This document shows, in pieces, positions 10,700 to 23,076 of a stretch of DNA of 64,000 nucleotides. The notes beneath the pieces are model-generated. The model did no database searches and had not been told where the DNA came from. It worked only from the letters and a program-made list of their open reading frames with translations. The translations under genes and the position numbers were made by a program. Position 1 is the first letter of the stretch, and each line of letters starts with the position of its first letter. Source of the stretch: Adiantum capillus-veneris (lineage: Eukaryota; Streptophyta; Polypodiopsida; Polypodiales; Pteridaceae); contig CM043954.1 of assembly GCA_014529385.2 (NCBI GenBank), positions 2,772,501-2,836,500 of the forward strand, in the 5' to 3' direction.

Positions 10700-12100
10700 G
10701 ATTGACACTGTGAAGATAGTCTTGATTCCTCAAGTTTTGATAATAACTCTGATCAAGAGAGAGAAGAAATTCATGTTAAAATCTGTGAAAGAGTTCAAAA
10801 ACTAACAGTTGAATTTGAAGACATCAAAAAGACTTTACTTGAAGCAGCAAAATTCATCAGACAATGAAGAAATGCTGAAGCCGATGCTAGACCAATTGAC
10901 GCGGCAGCTGTCAAAGATAATGAAGTACCGATACTCCAGATAGACTACAAAGTCAGGAAACAATGGGAGCCACTATCCAGTGTCATATTGGATGGAGGGA
11001 CAGGTGTAAACATCATCGGGGCACATCTTCAGCAAAGAATGGGTATCACAAACTTGAAACCATCACCCTTTAAGGTTTGAATGGCCGATCACAGAGTTGT
11101 GCAGGCAATCGGAATGATAAAAAATTTGCAGATAAGGGTGGGGAAAGAAAAGTTCAAGACCAGCTTCCTAGTACTGGATGTGCAAGGTGCATATGGGATT
11201 CTACTGGGATGCCCATGGCTGCAAACAGCACATGCTATTCACGATTATGCGAATCAAACTCTAACAATACAGGGCACCAGTAAAAGAATTTAGTTCCCAA
11301 CAAACAACACCAGATGCTGGAGGAAGGCACTACGACCAAAAGAGCTTTGCCAGAAGTATGGAGTAAAGAATATTGAGAGGATGCTGATAGCAATGAATAT
11401 TTTTCCATTGACTAAGATAGACATAAATGCAGTATTATTCGACAATAATCAAGCTAAAAAGCAGAGGAAGCAATTCCACTGAATCCTAGAGAATGACCAG
11501 TTCAACTAACTGGAATTCTAGAAAAACCAGTTGACTCCAAATAAATATTCTCAGATTCCAGTACACCAGTGGCCACTGAAGAGGTGCACTCTGAAGAAGT
11601 TACTGGAGTTCTGAATGAAAGTTGAGAACTAACAGGCCCATCCTTTGATTATGCTGAGGAGTCACCCAAAGGGAAGGGAGGTGGGCTGAAATGGTTGTTT
11701 CTCGATGATTAGGAAATTGAAGAATGGAATTTGGGTTCTGGGGAAAGTCCTCAACAACAGGCCAGACTTCAGCCATACTTGAGAAACAGACATCACTGCT
11801 GGAACAAGCCAGCAAGAAACGTCAAGCGCTGAACAGGTGGAAGTCAATAATGACAAGGGGAAGGGTTCAACACCTGCAAGTCTAGCTAACAAAATTCCTT
11901 TCAGTGAATTGGCTTTATCCATAGCCAAAAGGATAGACTGTAGCAGTTACAGCATAACCCTCTCATAGGCTGATTGATTTTTCAAAAACCAGATTTGATA
12001 GCATTATCATACATGGCTCCCATTATGGTACCAGACTGCCCAACAACAATTTAATATGCATGAGAAAATACGGAAAGCTCGACAAGCAGTTACTAAAAAA
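10700..12100 (+). pseudogene. Element D protease region and degenerate downstream sequence
   Basis: After the solo LTR the frame encodes a retropepsin-like domain. A decayed active site, VILDGGTGVNII (D-G-G-T in place of D-S/T-G-A), lies at about 10983-11020, and the second hallmark GILLGCPWLQ at about 11190-11225. A stop (TGA) at about 11080 separates the halves, and a TAG ends the frame at 11293. From 11294 to 12100 the sequence is Glu/Ser-rich with several stops and no recognisable domain; RT is not reached. The bulk of D pol is therefore missing or lost to the right. Confidence 0.6.
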
Positions 12101-12448
12101 TTTTGCGGGGTATTAAAAACACCCCTCTTTTAACATGTATGAATGAAAAAACAACCCCCTATTTTATAAAATTCAATATAAAACCCCTTATTTTAATGTA
12201 TCTCTATTAATTGCTTAATTTCTTTTGTATTTTGAACTCACGTTATACATTAACATAATTACATAGTGCACCCCCCGAGATTAGTACCTAGGTCAACATC
12301 CACTACTACGCACTGATGGCATTAGTGGGTATTTACTCAATACTATACATGATGTTGTAATAGACTTGGATACTCCCAACCAAAAAAAAAAGCAACACAA
12401 TAAGATACTACAAATAATAGAATTGAACTTGAGTATATATCTATATAT
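12101..12448. other. AT-rich spacer without gene
   Basis: AT-rich sequence lies between the D remnant and the microsatellite. I see no coding frame, LTR end or RNA gene. Confidence 0.6.
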
Positions 12449-12667
<219 letters not shown>

Positions 12668-12695
12668 ATTATCGTCCTCGGAGGTCAAATATGAC

Positions 12696-15600
12696 CTATG
12701 GGACCAAAGTTACATGTGATGTAGTATGTGTATGGCTGATGAGTGACTCTCGATGCTCCAAAATTGTAGTGATGAGAGTCGCAATGGAGAGCCCACACTT
12801 TGGCTGGGAGAGGAAAGTGTGTAGGTCTAAGTTATGGCTGAAAATGTGAGAGAAGCAAGTTCGGATGTGATCAAAAGCTGAGCACTCTAGTAGTGTGTGG
12901 TACTCAGACTCTCGAACTTGCAGTGAGCATAATGTGCACAATCGATTTGACTCTTCTCCATTGCCCCAACGCCCTATCTCGCATCGAAGGAAATGGGAGC
13001 TAAGCCGAATTGCTGCGATAGTGCGTATCGCGGACAAGGGAATAGGCTCAAGCATGTAAGTGTGAGTACGGTTTCCTCTCTCAGCGAAGAACATGGTTTT
13101 GTAGTTGGGGGCAATATAGGTGGTATAATGTATGAAGCGTGACCCACCGGATTTCTCCGAAGCCGTAATACATTAGCGTTGTAGAAAAGCTTCATTCACT
13201 TGAGAGTCAATTGAAGCATCATGTAGCAAGTGTAATGCATCCCATCTCCCAAACCACTTCTTTATGTCTTGCATCCATCCCGTGCTCAAGATCTTGCTTT
13301 TATGCGTCTTTTGAACTTTTTTGCTTGCTTCCCATGCAATTGTAGGAAGTCGATGTGAGGGGTTTTGACGCATCTTTATCATGTACTCCACAACCCTTTC
13401 CATGACCATAACCTCAATTGGAAGAGATCCCGACTCAAGAAGTAGGAGCATATATGGTGTTTGTGTCTTAACTTGGAGAAAGTTTGTAAGAAAACGATTT
13501 TGGACATTCTCAAACTCTTTCCAAGTAGACTTTGAGATGCTCCCGCCCCACACTTCAACTCCATAAAGAAGAACCGGTGTCACCAATGCATCAAAAAGAT
13601 ACTTCTTGAGAACCCAACACTTGATGTTTCCCACATTGCACATGTTCTCAAATGCATAATATTCTCTCTTTTCCGCTTCCAAACGACGCATAGCACATTC
13701 ATGCCACTTGTGATTGGATGGAACCTCAAGGCCAAGGTATTTAAAGCTCTCAACAACTTCAAGTGTCTCGTTGTTGTACACAATGCATGGCTTCTCCTTA
13801 TGGTTGGTTTTCACAAGCATAACCTTTGTTTTGGATTCATTTACAATCAGCCCACTATGCAAGCAAAAGTTCTCAAGGACAACCATAAGCTTTTGTGCAT
13901 CTTCTAAAGTGTGGGCTAGAAGCACTACATCATCCGCATACAACAAAAGCATGATTACCGCATTGCAAATAGTGACCTCTTCAATGCCTTCTTCTTGCAT
14001 AAAGTCAAGTACCATTTGTTCCAATTGATCGATGCATAGACCAAAGAGAGTTGGTGACAATGGACATCCTTGTTTAACCCCAATAGTGCTTACAAAAATT
14101 TCTGAAATTTCTCTTCCCATGCGCAATTGACAAATCACCTTCTCATAGATTCGAGAAACCGCAAGCATAAACTCACTTGGCACTTGGAGTTCTTCCATCC
14201 TTCTCCACAAATTGTTACGTGGAATCATATCAAAGGCTTTCTTAAAGTCCACAAAACAACAATACAATGGCTTTCCTTTCAACCGACTTTCCTCCATGAG
14301 AACACGAAGAGTGACAAGATGATCAATGGTGCTATGGCATCGACGAAAACCCGCTTGTCCCTTTGCATGCTTGTCATTCTCTTCAGCCCAATCACTCAAT
14401 TTCATCTCTATTATGCACCCAAACAACTTTGCCATAAGAGACCCAATCATTATAGTCCGGTAGTTGCTAACATTCTTTACATCCCCTCCTTTATGCAAAG
14501 GCTTAACCCAATTAGTACTCCAATCATAAGGCATACCATGTTGAAGTGCAAGGTCGAACATATCACACATCCACTCATGGGTAAAATCTCCCGTCCATTT
14601 GATCATCTCCCGCTTGATACCTTGAAGATCTCCCGCTTTGCGAGTGGCCAACTTTTCAAGCCCACCGCATACATCCTCAATAGTAAAAAAAGACGGCATA
14701 CATGGGAGTGAACCATAAAATGGCATTTTTTCAGTATTTTCTTGCTCATATAATTGCCTACAATGTGTGTACATATCCACTAGACTCAAGTTACCAAAAT
14801 TCTCAACCCGCTTGCCTCTCAAGTTTCTCCAAAATCTTCCACATGCATGTGCCTTTTCTTGGACTTGAAATTCTTGTTGCTTTACTTCCCATCTTCTTCT
14901 CTTCTTTTGAATCAATGCCTTGTATGTATGCAAATGACTTTGATAGTTGTCTTTGTCCATAGTTGCATCAAGCTTTATCAAGGACTTTCAAGCATCTTGA
15001 CATTCTTTATCAAACCACCTTTTGCGTGATCTATCTTTGTTGATACCATGGAGATGCTTTATGGAAAAGCATTCTTCCGCACAAGAACAAATAGCTTTCT
15101 TGAAAGCTTCCCATTTAGTTTCCAATGGTGCATCACATTGAAGCTTTGTCATCCATAATTTTTGCTCAACCATTTCAATGTACATTGGTTCCCGTTTGAA
15201 TTCCATACATAGTGATAACTTCTCTTTCCTTTGGCTGAGATTATCATGCTTAGTTGCTTCTCCACATGAAAGGTCAATACATAAGGTGCGATGGTCGGAT
15301 TCTGGGGTCCATTGACCAAACATAAAACTCTTTATGTGATACATGATGGCTTCAGAGAGTAGCATATAGTCAATCACACTATCCCCATTATGTCTTCTAC
15401 ATGTAAATCCATTGGTTCCACTCCACAAAGATACACCATTGGCAATGAGCATACCCGTGCTATTACACATGTGTAAAAGTAACTTTCCATAGTGATCCGG
15501 CTCTTTCTCATCCATTGAAGTACAATCATACAAGTGAACTTTCTCCAACTCCCTTGAAATGTGTGGCATATCAAATTGTTGAGTATCATGTTGCAATGTT

Positions 15601-16094
15601 TTTGTGCGAGCATTCATATCCCCAAATACAATAACAACACCTTCACCTTTGAAATAAGCAATGTCCTCTTCCAAATCAGCAAATGGTTGATCTCTATCCA
15701 TGCAAGCATAAAAGGGAGAATCATGATGAGGAATGTAGCAACCGGCTACAAAAATGGGTGCTCTTTTTGGTGTCATAATTTTCAGCCATACATAACGTTT
15801 GTACTTGTCATCTTTCACAATTGATACAAAATCTTCCAATCCTTTCTTAACCATACATGCTAACCCTCCTTGTCCTCTTCGTTGCTTGAGATTCTTTGAC
15901 CACATCAATGAATGTACATTGTAATCCTCCAAGCCGTTAATCCTTTGTGTATCATGCTACCAAGTTTCAACAAGAAGTACAACATCGGCTTTGCTTGTTA
16001 GTTCATCAATGCCAACCCCCACATTCCATGGGTATCCATTACAATTCCAAAAGCATATTTTCAATTGTAACTCGGTCTCATTGGTCACGCATCC
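12696..16094 (-). pseudogene. LINE 1 ORF2: endonuclease, reverse transcriptase, CCHC (three stops)
   Basis: This is the enzyme for target-primed reverse transcription. The N-terminal AP-endonuclease-like domain shows WNCNGYPWNVG, LLVETW, the catalytic GDMNART box (15606-15623), SVIDYMLLSE and SDHRTLCID. The RT domain has FRRCHSTIDH, FVDFKKAFD, GVKQGCPLSP and the catalytic YADD at 13929-13940. The C-terminus carries a Cys/His segment, CTLC...HTLLEC, typical of L1-type ORF2. The single frame of about 1,130 codons is interrupted by TAG (15957-15959), TGA (14988-14990) and TAA (13173-13175); LINE 2 has sense codons at all three places. ORF2 follows the ORF1 TAG stop in the same frame, with no ATG at the junction (GTG at the equivalent position). 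Confidence 0.92.
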
Positions 16095-17045
16095 CTATTT
16101 TCTTGAGAGACTTGCCTCCTCCTTGGACACATTTTCTTCATGAGAGATCTCCTTGTTTTTATTATTCTTTTCCTCATATGCCTTGCGACGCATATTTTGT
16201 TGCTTAATAGTGCGATCTTCACATACAAAATATTTTATATCCCTCAAATAGATCCAACTATTATCAAGGATAATCTTTCGCTTGGACTCATCCGGCATGG
16301 TGCATACAATTGGCCGTTCTTCCGAGCGAGGAGCTCCTTGCTTCCCCACTCTATGTGCTCCATAGACCATAACTCCGGACATGCCAAAGTGGGTTTTGAA
16401 TAAATCTTCAATAACAATGGCAAGAGAAGGAGGTGTCTCTAGCTTCTCTTCGGGAATTCCACGAATAACAATGTTCTTGGAACGTCGCTCCCGTTCCTTC
16501 AACTCCTCCACATCCACATTCTCAACATTCTTTGTTTGAATCATAGCTTGCATGAGTGAGGAATTAGAAACCACATTGCTACCACATACATCAGCCCAAT
16601 ACTTGTTTGTGCATACATTTTTCATGTCGCATACATCCCGGCTCATAGTGTCAAATTTCTCCTCTTTCAATATATGGTCATGCTCTACTTTGCTCATCCG
16701 CTCCTTCAAAGCATTCAAGTCCACAAGAGAGCGTTTACATTCCTTGACTTCCTCTTCAAGTTGCATCAAACGTGTTGTTTGCATCTCAAGTGTCCTCTTG
16801 AGATTCTCATTCTCAACCACAAGTACCCTTAGTGTGCCATTCTCCATTGCAAGTGCTCGTAAGTCTTCTCCTTGTTTGTTTACGGTCTTTTGTAATGATA
16901 CCAAGTACGCCATGATCATGGTTTCCGATGTCGTTGGTTGGGTGGTTGTGTTGCTATCTCCACACTTAGGAGATTTTGGATCATTTTCCACAATGGTTGT
17001 GGACCTTGTTGAAGAAGAAGAACCCTTGCGAGTGCCGGAAGACAT
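16095..17045 (-). CDS. LINE 1 ORF1 protein, coiled coil plus L1 ORF1-like RNA-binding core
   Basis: This intact 316-residue frame starts at ATG 17045 (MSSGTRKGSS). Residues about 45-150 form a heptad-rich coiled coil (LVSLQKTVNKQGEDLRAL and following). From about residue 190 there is an L1 ORF1p/Transposase_22-like core with RRSKNIVIRGIPEE, YGAHRVGK and YLRDIKYFVCEDRTIKQ, and then a basic Lys-rich tail. Such proteins coat LINE RNA as trimers and act as nucleic-acid chaperones. There is no CCHC knuckle, unlike many plant L1 ORF1 proteins. It ends at TAG 16095-16097, directly followed in the same frame by ORF2. It is the only long undamaged retroelement gene in the window. Confidence 0.9.
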   Translation of the reverse strand: MSSGTRKGSSSSTRSTTIVENDPKSPKCGDSNTTTQPTTSETMIMAYLVSLQKTVNKQGEDLRALAMENGTLRVLVVENENLKRTLEMQTTRLMQLEEEVKECKRSLVDLNALKERMSKVEHDHILKEEKFDTMSRDVCDMKNVCTNKYWADVCGSNVVSNSSLMQAMIQTKNVENVDVEELKERERRSKNIVIRGIPEEKLETPPSLAIVIEDLFKTHFGMSGVMVYGAHRVGKQGAPRSEERPIVCTMPDESKRKIILDNSWIYLRDIKYFVCEDRTIKQQNMRRKAYEEKNNKNKEISHEENVSKEEASLSRK

Positions 17046-17275
17046 TGTATGTAAAATACGAGATGAGAATCAATTTTGTTGAACCTGTTCACTTCGGAAA
17101 TTCTGCTACAAAAATGCCTTCCATAACTCTGAAAATTTCTGTCTTTACATCAATGCGTAGAGGACTTCGTGCTCTTCGATTGAAGCTATAGATCACCCAA
17201 ATCGGAATTCGGATGAAGAAGTTATGATCAAAAGAGTGGACTACTGTCTACTAGGTCAAAAAAATGGCTGCGTTT

Positions 17276-17278
<3 letters not shown>

Positions 17279-17346
<68 letters not shown>
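17279..17346. repeat. (GA)n microsatellite at the 5' side of LINE 1
   Basis: Thirty-four GA units lie directly beside the LINE 1 5' end. In the LINE orientation this is (TC)n, the same motif found at the 3' tails of LINE 1 and LINE 2. Confidence 0.95.
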
Positions 17347-17350
<4 letters not shown>

Positions 17351-17590
17351 ACAAGTTATTAACACAAAATTCCAAATCTCCATCCCTACATGCACCAACC
17401 CCAAATACTAGCACCCCTTCTAGTATCTCTTTAGTATTCTTTGCAAAGGTATAAGTTCCCAAGAGTGTAGCCTCTATAGAGCTTCTAGATGTAAAGTCTC
17501 AAAGAAGTGGACCCTTGGGGAGTTATAGTACCTTTATAAAGAAATATTATAGAAATACCAAAAGGGGTGAGAGTCTTTGGGGCTAATGCA
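17347..17590. other. Short spacer between LINE 1 and LINE 2
   Basis: These 244 bp show no recognisable gene or LTR ends. The LINE 2 match begins near 17600 (TTCATTTGAACTCC...), so the exact border is uncertain. Confidence 0.5.
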
Positions 17591-17783
17591 TCTAGAAAGT
17601 CCACCATTCTTCATTTGAACTCCAATTTAGGTGATCTATAGCGTCAATCAAAGAGCACGAAGACCTCTACGCATTGATGTAAAAACCAAAAAAAAAAAAA
17701 TCAATGCAAGGCTTTGCTGTAACAGCATCTCAAAATTGAAAAAACTGTCAAAACTTTGTGTTTTTGTTGCCGAATTGAAGGCA

Positions 17784-18715
17784 ATTTCAAACAAAACTTG
17801 CAAGGGTGGAAAATCCACACTCGCCATGGAGAATGATGCAAAATATCTAAGGAATTTGGATGCTAATCCAACCACATTGTCCACAACAACGGAAGTAATG
17901 ATCATGGCGTACTTGGTCTCATTACAAGAAACAGTCAACAAGCAAGCTGAAGAGATACGCGCACTTACAATGGAGAGTGGCACTTTAAGAGTTCTTGTTG
18001 TGGAGAATGAGCACTTCAAGAAGGTTCTTGAAATGCAAACAACACGCTTGATGCATCTTGATAATGAAGTTCAAGAATGTAAGCACTCTCTTGTTGACAT
18101 GAATGTATTGAAAGAGCACTTGAGCAAAGTTGAGAGTGATCATGTATTGAAAGAGGAAACGATGATACAATATGACATGATGTATGTGAGATGAGAAATG
18201 CATCCAAATCATGGGCTCATATATCTAAGGATAATGTTGTTTCTACATTTCCTATCACACAAGCCACTAGCCAAACAAAGAATGTAGAAAATGTGGACAC
18301 TCAAGAATTGCAAGAACGGCAAAAACGCTCAAGGAACATCGTCATTCGTGGAATCAAGGAGGAAAGCATGGAAACACCCCAATCTCTTGCGGTTGCTATT
18401 GAAGAGTTTTTTGCTACATACTTTGGCATGTCTGGAATCATGTCTTATGGTGCACATCGAGTTGGAAAACAAGGAGTCCCTTGCTTGGGAGAAAGACTTA
18501 TTGTATGTACTATGGCTGATGAGGTAAAGAGAAAGATCATCCTTGACAATAGTTGGATCTACCTCAAAGGAACATGTTGTAATATATATGAGGATAGCAC
18601 TCTTATGCAACAAAATGTACGTAGCAAAGCATATGAGGAAAGAAGCAAGAAGGTTAAGGTGTCATCTCAAGAAGAAAAGTCACTTGAGGAGGATGCAAGT
18701 CCACCCAACAAATAG
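17784..18715 (+). pseudogene. LINE 2 ORF1, broken
   Basis: This is the homologue of LINE 1 ORF1. The start codon is lost: ATT stands at 17784-17786 where LINE 3 has ATG (56451); the next ATG is at 17826. The coiled coil is readable to about 18180, where small indels shift the frame. The second half (18191-18715) keeps the core motifs RRSKNIVIRG (as KRSRNIVIRG) and YGAHRVGKQG. It ends with TAG at 18713-18715, followed by GGA and the ORF2 frame. Confidence 0.85.
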
Positions 18716-21700
18716 GGACACGTGATCTATGAGACCAAGTCACGCTTGCGAATAAGATTTTGGAATTGTAACGGGTATCCATGGAATGTGGGAATTGGCA
18801 TTGATGAGCTTACCAATGACTTTGATGTGATACTTCTTGTTGAAACATGGGAGCATGATGTACAACAAATTCTTGGACTTGACCAATACGATGTGCATTC
18901 TTTGATGTGGTCCAAAAATGCAAAGCAACATGGAGGCCAAGGAGGCGTAGCATGTATGATCAAAAAGGGTTTGAAATATGTTTCCATTGTCAAAGAAGAT
19001 AAGTATAAATGCTACTTATGGCTGAAAATCAGCCCACCAGATGGTCGTCATGTTTGTGGCTGGTTGCTACATTCCTCACTATGACTCCAACTTTTATGAT
19101 TGTTTGGATATGGATAGAGATCAACCCTTTGTTCAACTAGAGAAAGACACTGCTCATTACAAGGACTAGGGTGATGTCATTGTCTTTGTAGACATGAATG
19201 CTCGCACAAAACGTTACAACATGACACACAACAAGTCGACTTGTCGCATGTCTCAAGAAGAATGGATGAATCATACATGTATAATAGAAGTTCTAATGAT
19301 GCAAAAGAACTAGATCACTATGGAAAGTCACTTCTACATATGTGCAATAGTACTAGAATGCTCATTGCAAATGGTGTATTTTATGGCAAGGCACCAATGA
19401 ATTTACATGTAGAAAGCACAATGGTGATAGCGTGATTGACTATATGTTTTTTCTAGAAGCCATCTAGAATGCATACAAAGCTTTACACTTGGGGAATGGA
19501 ATCCGGAATCGGATCATAGGATGTTATGTATTGACCTCAATTGTGGTAAAAGACCCGAGCATGTAGCCTCCAATCATGATGTGAATCATTCGTATCTATG
19601 CCTAGACTTCAAACGAGCACTTATATATGCTGATATGGTGGACCAAGTGTTAAGCATGATAGAGCATCAGGAGAGCCCAACATTAGAATGAAAGTGGAAA
19701 GTTCTCAAAGCAGTAATTGCTCTTGTGCAAAGGAATGCTTTTGGGTGAAACACATGTCTTGCAAAAGGTCCAAGAAGGGTAGCACCAAGAAGAAATGGTT
19801 TGACGTGGAATGTAGTCAAGCCCAAAAACACTTGCTAAGGTTGGATGCAAGCAAAGACAAGAAAGTTTACTTGGAATGTTCACACACATACAAAGAACTT
19901 GTTCAAAAAAAGAGGAGAAGGTGGGAAGTCAAAAAACAACTTCTTTTAGCGAAAGAGAAAGCACATGCACGTGGCAAGTTTTGGAAAAATCTAAAAGGAA
20001 AGCGTGTTGAGAGCTTTGGTGACTTGACTCTTGAATATATGTATACGCATTGCAAGAACCTCTATGAGAAAACCAATGTTGATAAGGTGGAGTGTTGTAG
20101 CTCGCTTCTGTTTATGCCTCCCTTCTTTACCATTGAAGATGTATGCCACGCACTTGAGAAACTTGCTACTCGCAAGTCAGGGGACTTCAAGGTGTCAAGA
20201 CTGAAATGATTAAATGGACAAGCAAGAAAACATGATATTGGATACATGATATGTTTAACCTTGCACTTCAGCATGGCTTGCCTCATGATTGGAGTGCAAA
20301 TTGGATCAAACCTTTCCACAAAGGAGGAGATGTAAACAATGCGAACAACTATCGCACTATAATGGTTGGTTCTTTGATGCCAAAGTTATTTGGATGTATC
20401 ATCAAGATGAAGACGAGTGAATGGGTTGAAAAGAACACTAAACGTGCGCTTGGACAAGCAGGTTTTTGAAAGCATCATAGCACTATTGATCACCTTGTCA
20501 CTCTTCGAGTTCTTATGGAAGCGTCTCGATTGAAAGGAAAAAAATTGTATTGTTGCTTTGTGGATTTCAAGAAAGATTTTGACATGGTGCGGGAGAAAAT
20601 CTTTGGAGACGTATGCAAAGCCTTCAAGTGTCAAGAGAATTTATGCATGTAGTCTTTTGCATCTACCAAAAAGTGATATGTCGACTACGTATGGGAGATG
20701 GAATTTCAAATTTTTTGCAAGCACCATTGGTGTCAAACAAGGATGCCCACTTTCCCCAAACCTATTTGGGCTCCTCATTGATGAATTGGAATGCATGGTT
20801 CTTGATTTTATGCAACAAGAAGGCATAGAAGAGGTTAAGATTGAAAATGTGGTGATCATGCTTTTGCTTTATGCCGATGATGTAGTGCTCTTGGCACATA
20901 CCTTAGAAGATGCCCAAAAGCTTATGAGTGTCTTGGAACACTTTTGCCTACATAGCGGACCGATTGTGAATGGATCCAAAACCAAGGTTATGCTTGTAAA
21001 GACCCTCAATGACAAAAATCCATGCATTGTATATAGTAATGAGCAACTTGAAGTGGTAGATAGATTCAAGTACCTTGGCCTTGAGGTTCCATCCAATCAT
21101 AGATGGAATGATTACGTAGTATGTAGCTTGAAATCCAGAAAGAGGGCTTATTATGCATTTGAGAATATGTGCAATGTTGAAGAGATCAAGTGTTGGGATC
21201 TCAAAAAGTACCTCTTTGACACGTTGGTGACACCGGTGCTTCCTTATGGAGTGGAGGTGTGGGGTGGTAGCATTGGGAAGTATACTTGAGAATGTCCAAA
21301 AGTGTTTTCTCACCAAATTTCTCCAAGTCAAGACACAAACACCCTACATGCTCTTACTTCTTGAGTCTGGATCGCTTCCCATTGAGATCTTGGGCATGCA
21401 AAGGGTTTTGGAGTTCATACTTAAGACACAACGTAGCCCATTGTATCGACTTCCTAGAATTGCATATGAAGCAAGTCAAAAGGTCCAAAAGACATGCAAG
21501 AGGAAAGTACTAAGTTCCGGGTGGATGCTTGACATCAAGAAATGGTTTGGAAGATGGGATACATGTCACTTGGTCAAGGATGCGTCGATCAACTCCCAGG
21601 TTAATGAGGCCTCCTTACAACGCCAATGTATCACGGCTTGGGAGAAATCCGGAGGTTCTTGCTTTAGCCATTACACAACACACATTGCCCCAAACTACAA

Positions 21701-22030
21701 ATCTATCTTATTCTCTGAACGAGGTAACCGAACCCATCCCTACATCCTTGAGCCCATCCCATTGAGTGAGATCCGCACAATTGCCTCTATTCATCTTAGC
21801 TCCCATTCTCTACACTGCAAAACAAGACGTTGGGGCATTGGCCAAGAGTCTCATCAACTTTGCACCTTATGTCCTGGTCACATAGGTCCTCTTTTCCCCA
21901 TATATTCAGCGATGAGCTCTCCCTACATACGTTCCTCCTCGAACCACAATGTGGACTCTTTATTGTGACGCTCATTTCAGCCATATTTGAGCATCAAGAG
22001 TCACTTATGACCTCCACTCACAGCACGTGA
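18716..22030 (+). pseudogene. LINE 2 ORF2, multiply frameshifted
   Basis: Endonuclease motifs (FWNCNGYPWNVG, LLVETWEHD) open the frame at 18722, which begins with GTG and shares the ORF1 frame. Frame breaks follow at about 19080, 19440, 20210, 20470, 20600 and 21290. RT motifs remain: GVKQGCPLSP near 20735, YADD near 20870-20882, and FKYLGLEVPSN. The C-terminal CTLC segment is readable near 21860. No functional protein is possible. Confidence 0.88.
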
Positions 22031-22094
22031 CATGTTCATTTGGTCCCATAGGTCATATTTGACCTCTAAGGATGATAATAGAACTATCTATCTC

Positions 22095-22099
<5 letters not shown>

Positions 22100-22138
<39 letters not shown>
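22100..22138 (+). repeat. (TC)n tail of LINE 2
   Basis: About 19 TC units directly follow the LINE 3' end in place of a poly(A) tail. The flanking RT sequence of element B has no reason to contain a TC run, so the tract probably came with the LINE. Confidence 0.75.
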
Positions 22139-22141
<3 letters not shown>

Positions 22142-22144
22142 TGC

Positions 22145-22900
22145 AGTTATATGTTGATCTTTGGGATCAACCAAAAGTTGATTGTACCCTTAAAAGCCGT
22201 CTGAAAAGCTGTGAACTTCTTTTTCTACAACTCGTTCTAAAACATGTTCGGTGATTGGAAGAGGGTAGTTATCTCTAGTGGTGAGTGCATTCACTTTTTT
22301 GAGATTGACAAACACTCTTAATTTTCCATTTTTCTTGGGTATCACCACAATTGGAGACACCCAATCTATGTGTTCAATTTTATAAATGAATTCGGCTTCC
22401 TTGAGCTTCTCTATCTCTTCTTTGATCTTTTTGGCAAATGTTTTGTTATAAGTATATGGCCGCTGTCTACTTGGTTTTGCATCATCTCTCATAGGTATGG
22501 TATGTCGATAGATTTCTGGATCAACACCCTTGAGATCTTTATAAGACCAAGCAAAGATATCCCGGTATTCTTTTAGTAATCTTAGCAAAATTTCTTCTTC
22601 TTATTTAGTCAAGTAGTTTGCAACGTAGGCAGGTCTGAGCTCTTCTCCTAGTTCGGCTAGATCAATTTTCTTTGCATTTCAGGTCCTTCATATGACTCAC
22701 CCTTCTTTATTATCTCCCTTACAGGTTGTTAGACTATGATCTTTTGGTCTTGGAGCATATATTTCTTATAATGTAATGGAACACTCATTACATCTTTACT
22801 CTCTTCCTTGGTTGTTTCGATTTCAGTGGTATACACCTCGTTTAGAGTTTTCTTCAACTCCTGATATTTTTCCTTTCGTTCAGCTCGTGTCATGGATGAC
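22145..22900 (-). pseudogene. Element B reverse transcriptase, N-terminal part
   Basis: The region matches 37111-37851 of the giant element nearly residue for residue in the key boxes: DIFAWSYKDLKGVDPEIYRH, WVSPIVVIPKKNGKLRVFVN and DNYPLPITEHVLERV. It ends after SDGF-stop-GYNQL and at the LINE 2 tail, before the catalytic Y-x-DD box. Upstream of 22588 there are further stops. Truncated and dead. Confidence 0.88.
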
Positions 22901-23076
22901 TTATCATCCTGGTGTTTAGGTTTTTATCGAGTTTCCTTTCTCATTTTTCTTGATTTTTTTCATATTCTTTGTTTGTTTTCTGAAGGATATCTACCCATGA
23001 TTTTGTCTTTGACACAATCATGTGCATCTATTTGCATCAAAAACTGTGTTCTACTAGAAATTGATGGCATAGGTCT

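Larger units (their letters stand above)
17591..22138 (+). mobile_element. LINE 2, decayed L1-type retrotransposon
   Basis: This is the same family as LINE 1 but in plus orientation, with ORF1, ORF2 and a 3' end GATGATAATAGAACTATCT running into (TC)n at 22100-22138. The 5' end starts slightly inside the LINE 1 5' region, so it may be 5'-truncated. Many indels and stops show that it is old. Its tail abuts the RT of element B at 22139-22145, so LINE 2 apparently inserted into B. Confidence 0.88.

Noticed and set aside
17279-17346. Target duplication of LINE 1 made of GA repeats
   Set aside because: GA/CT runs on both sides cannot be told apart from a tail plus a microsatellite target, so no duplication is claimed.
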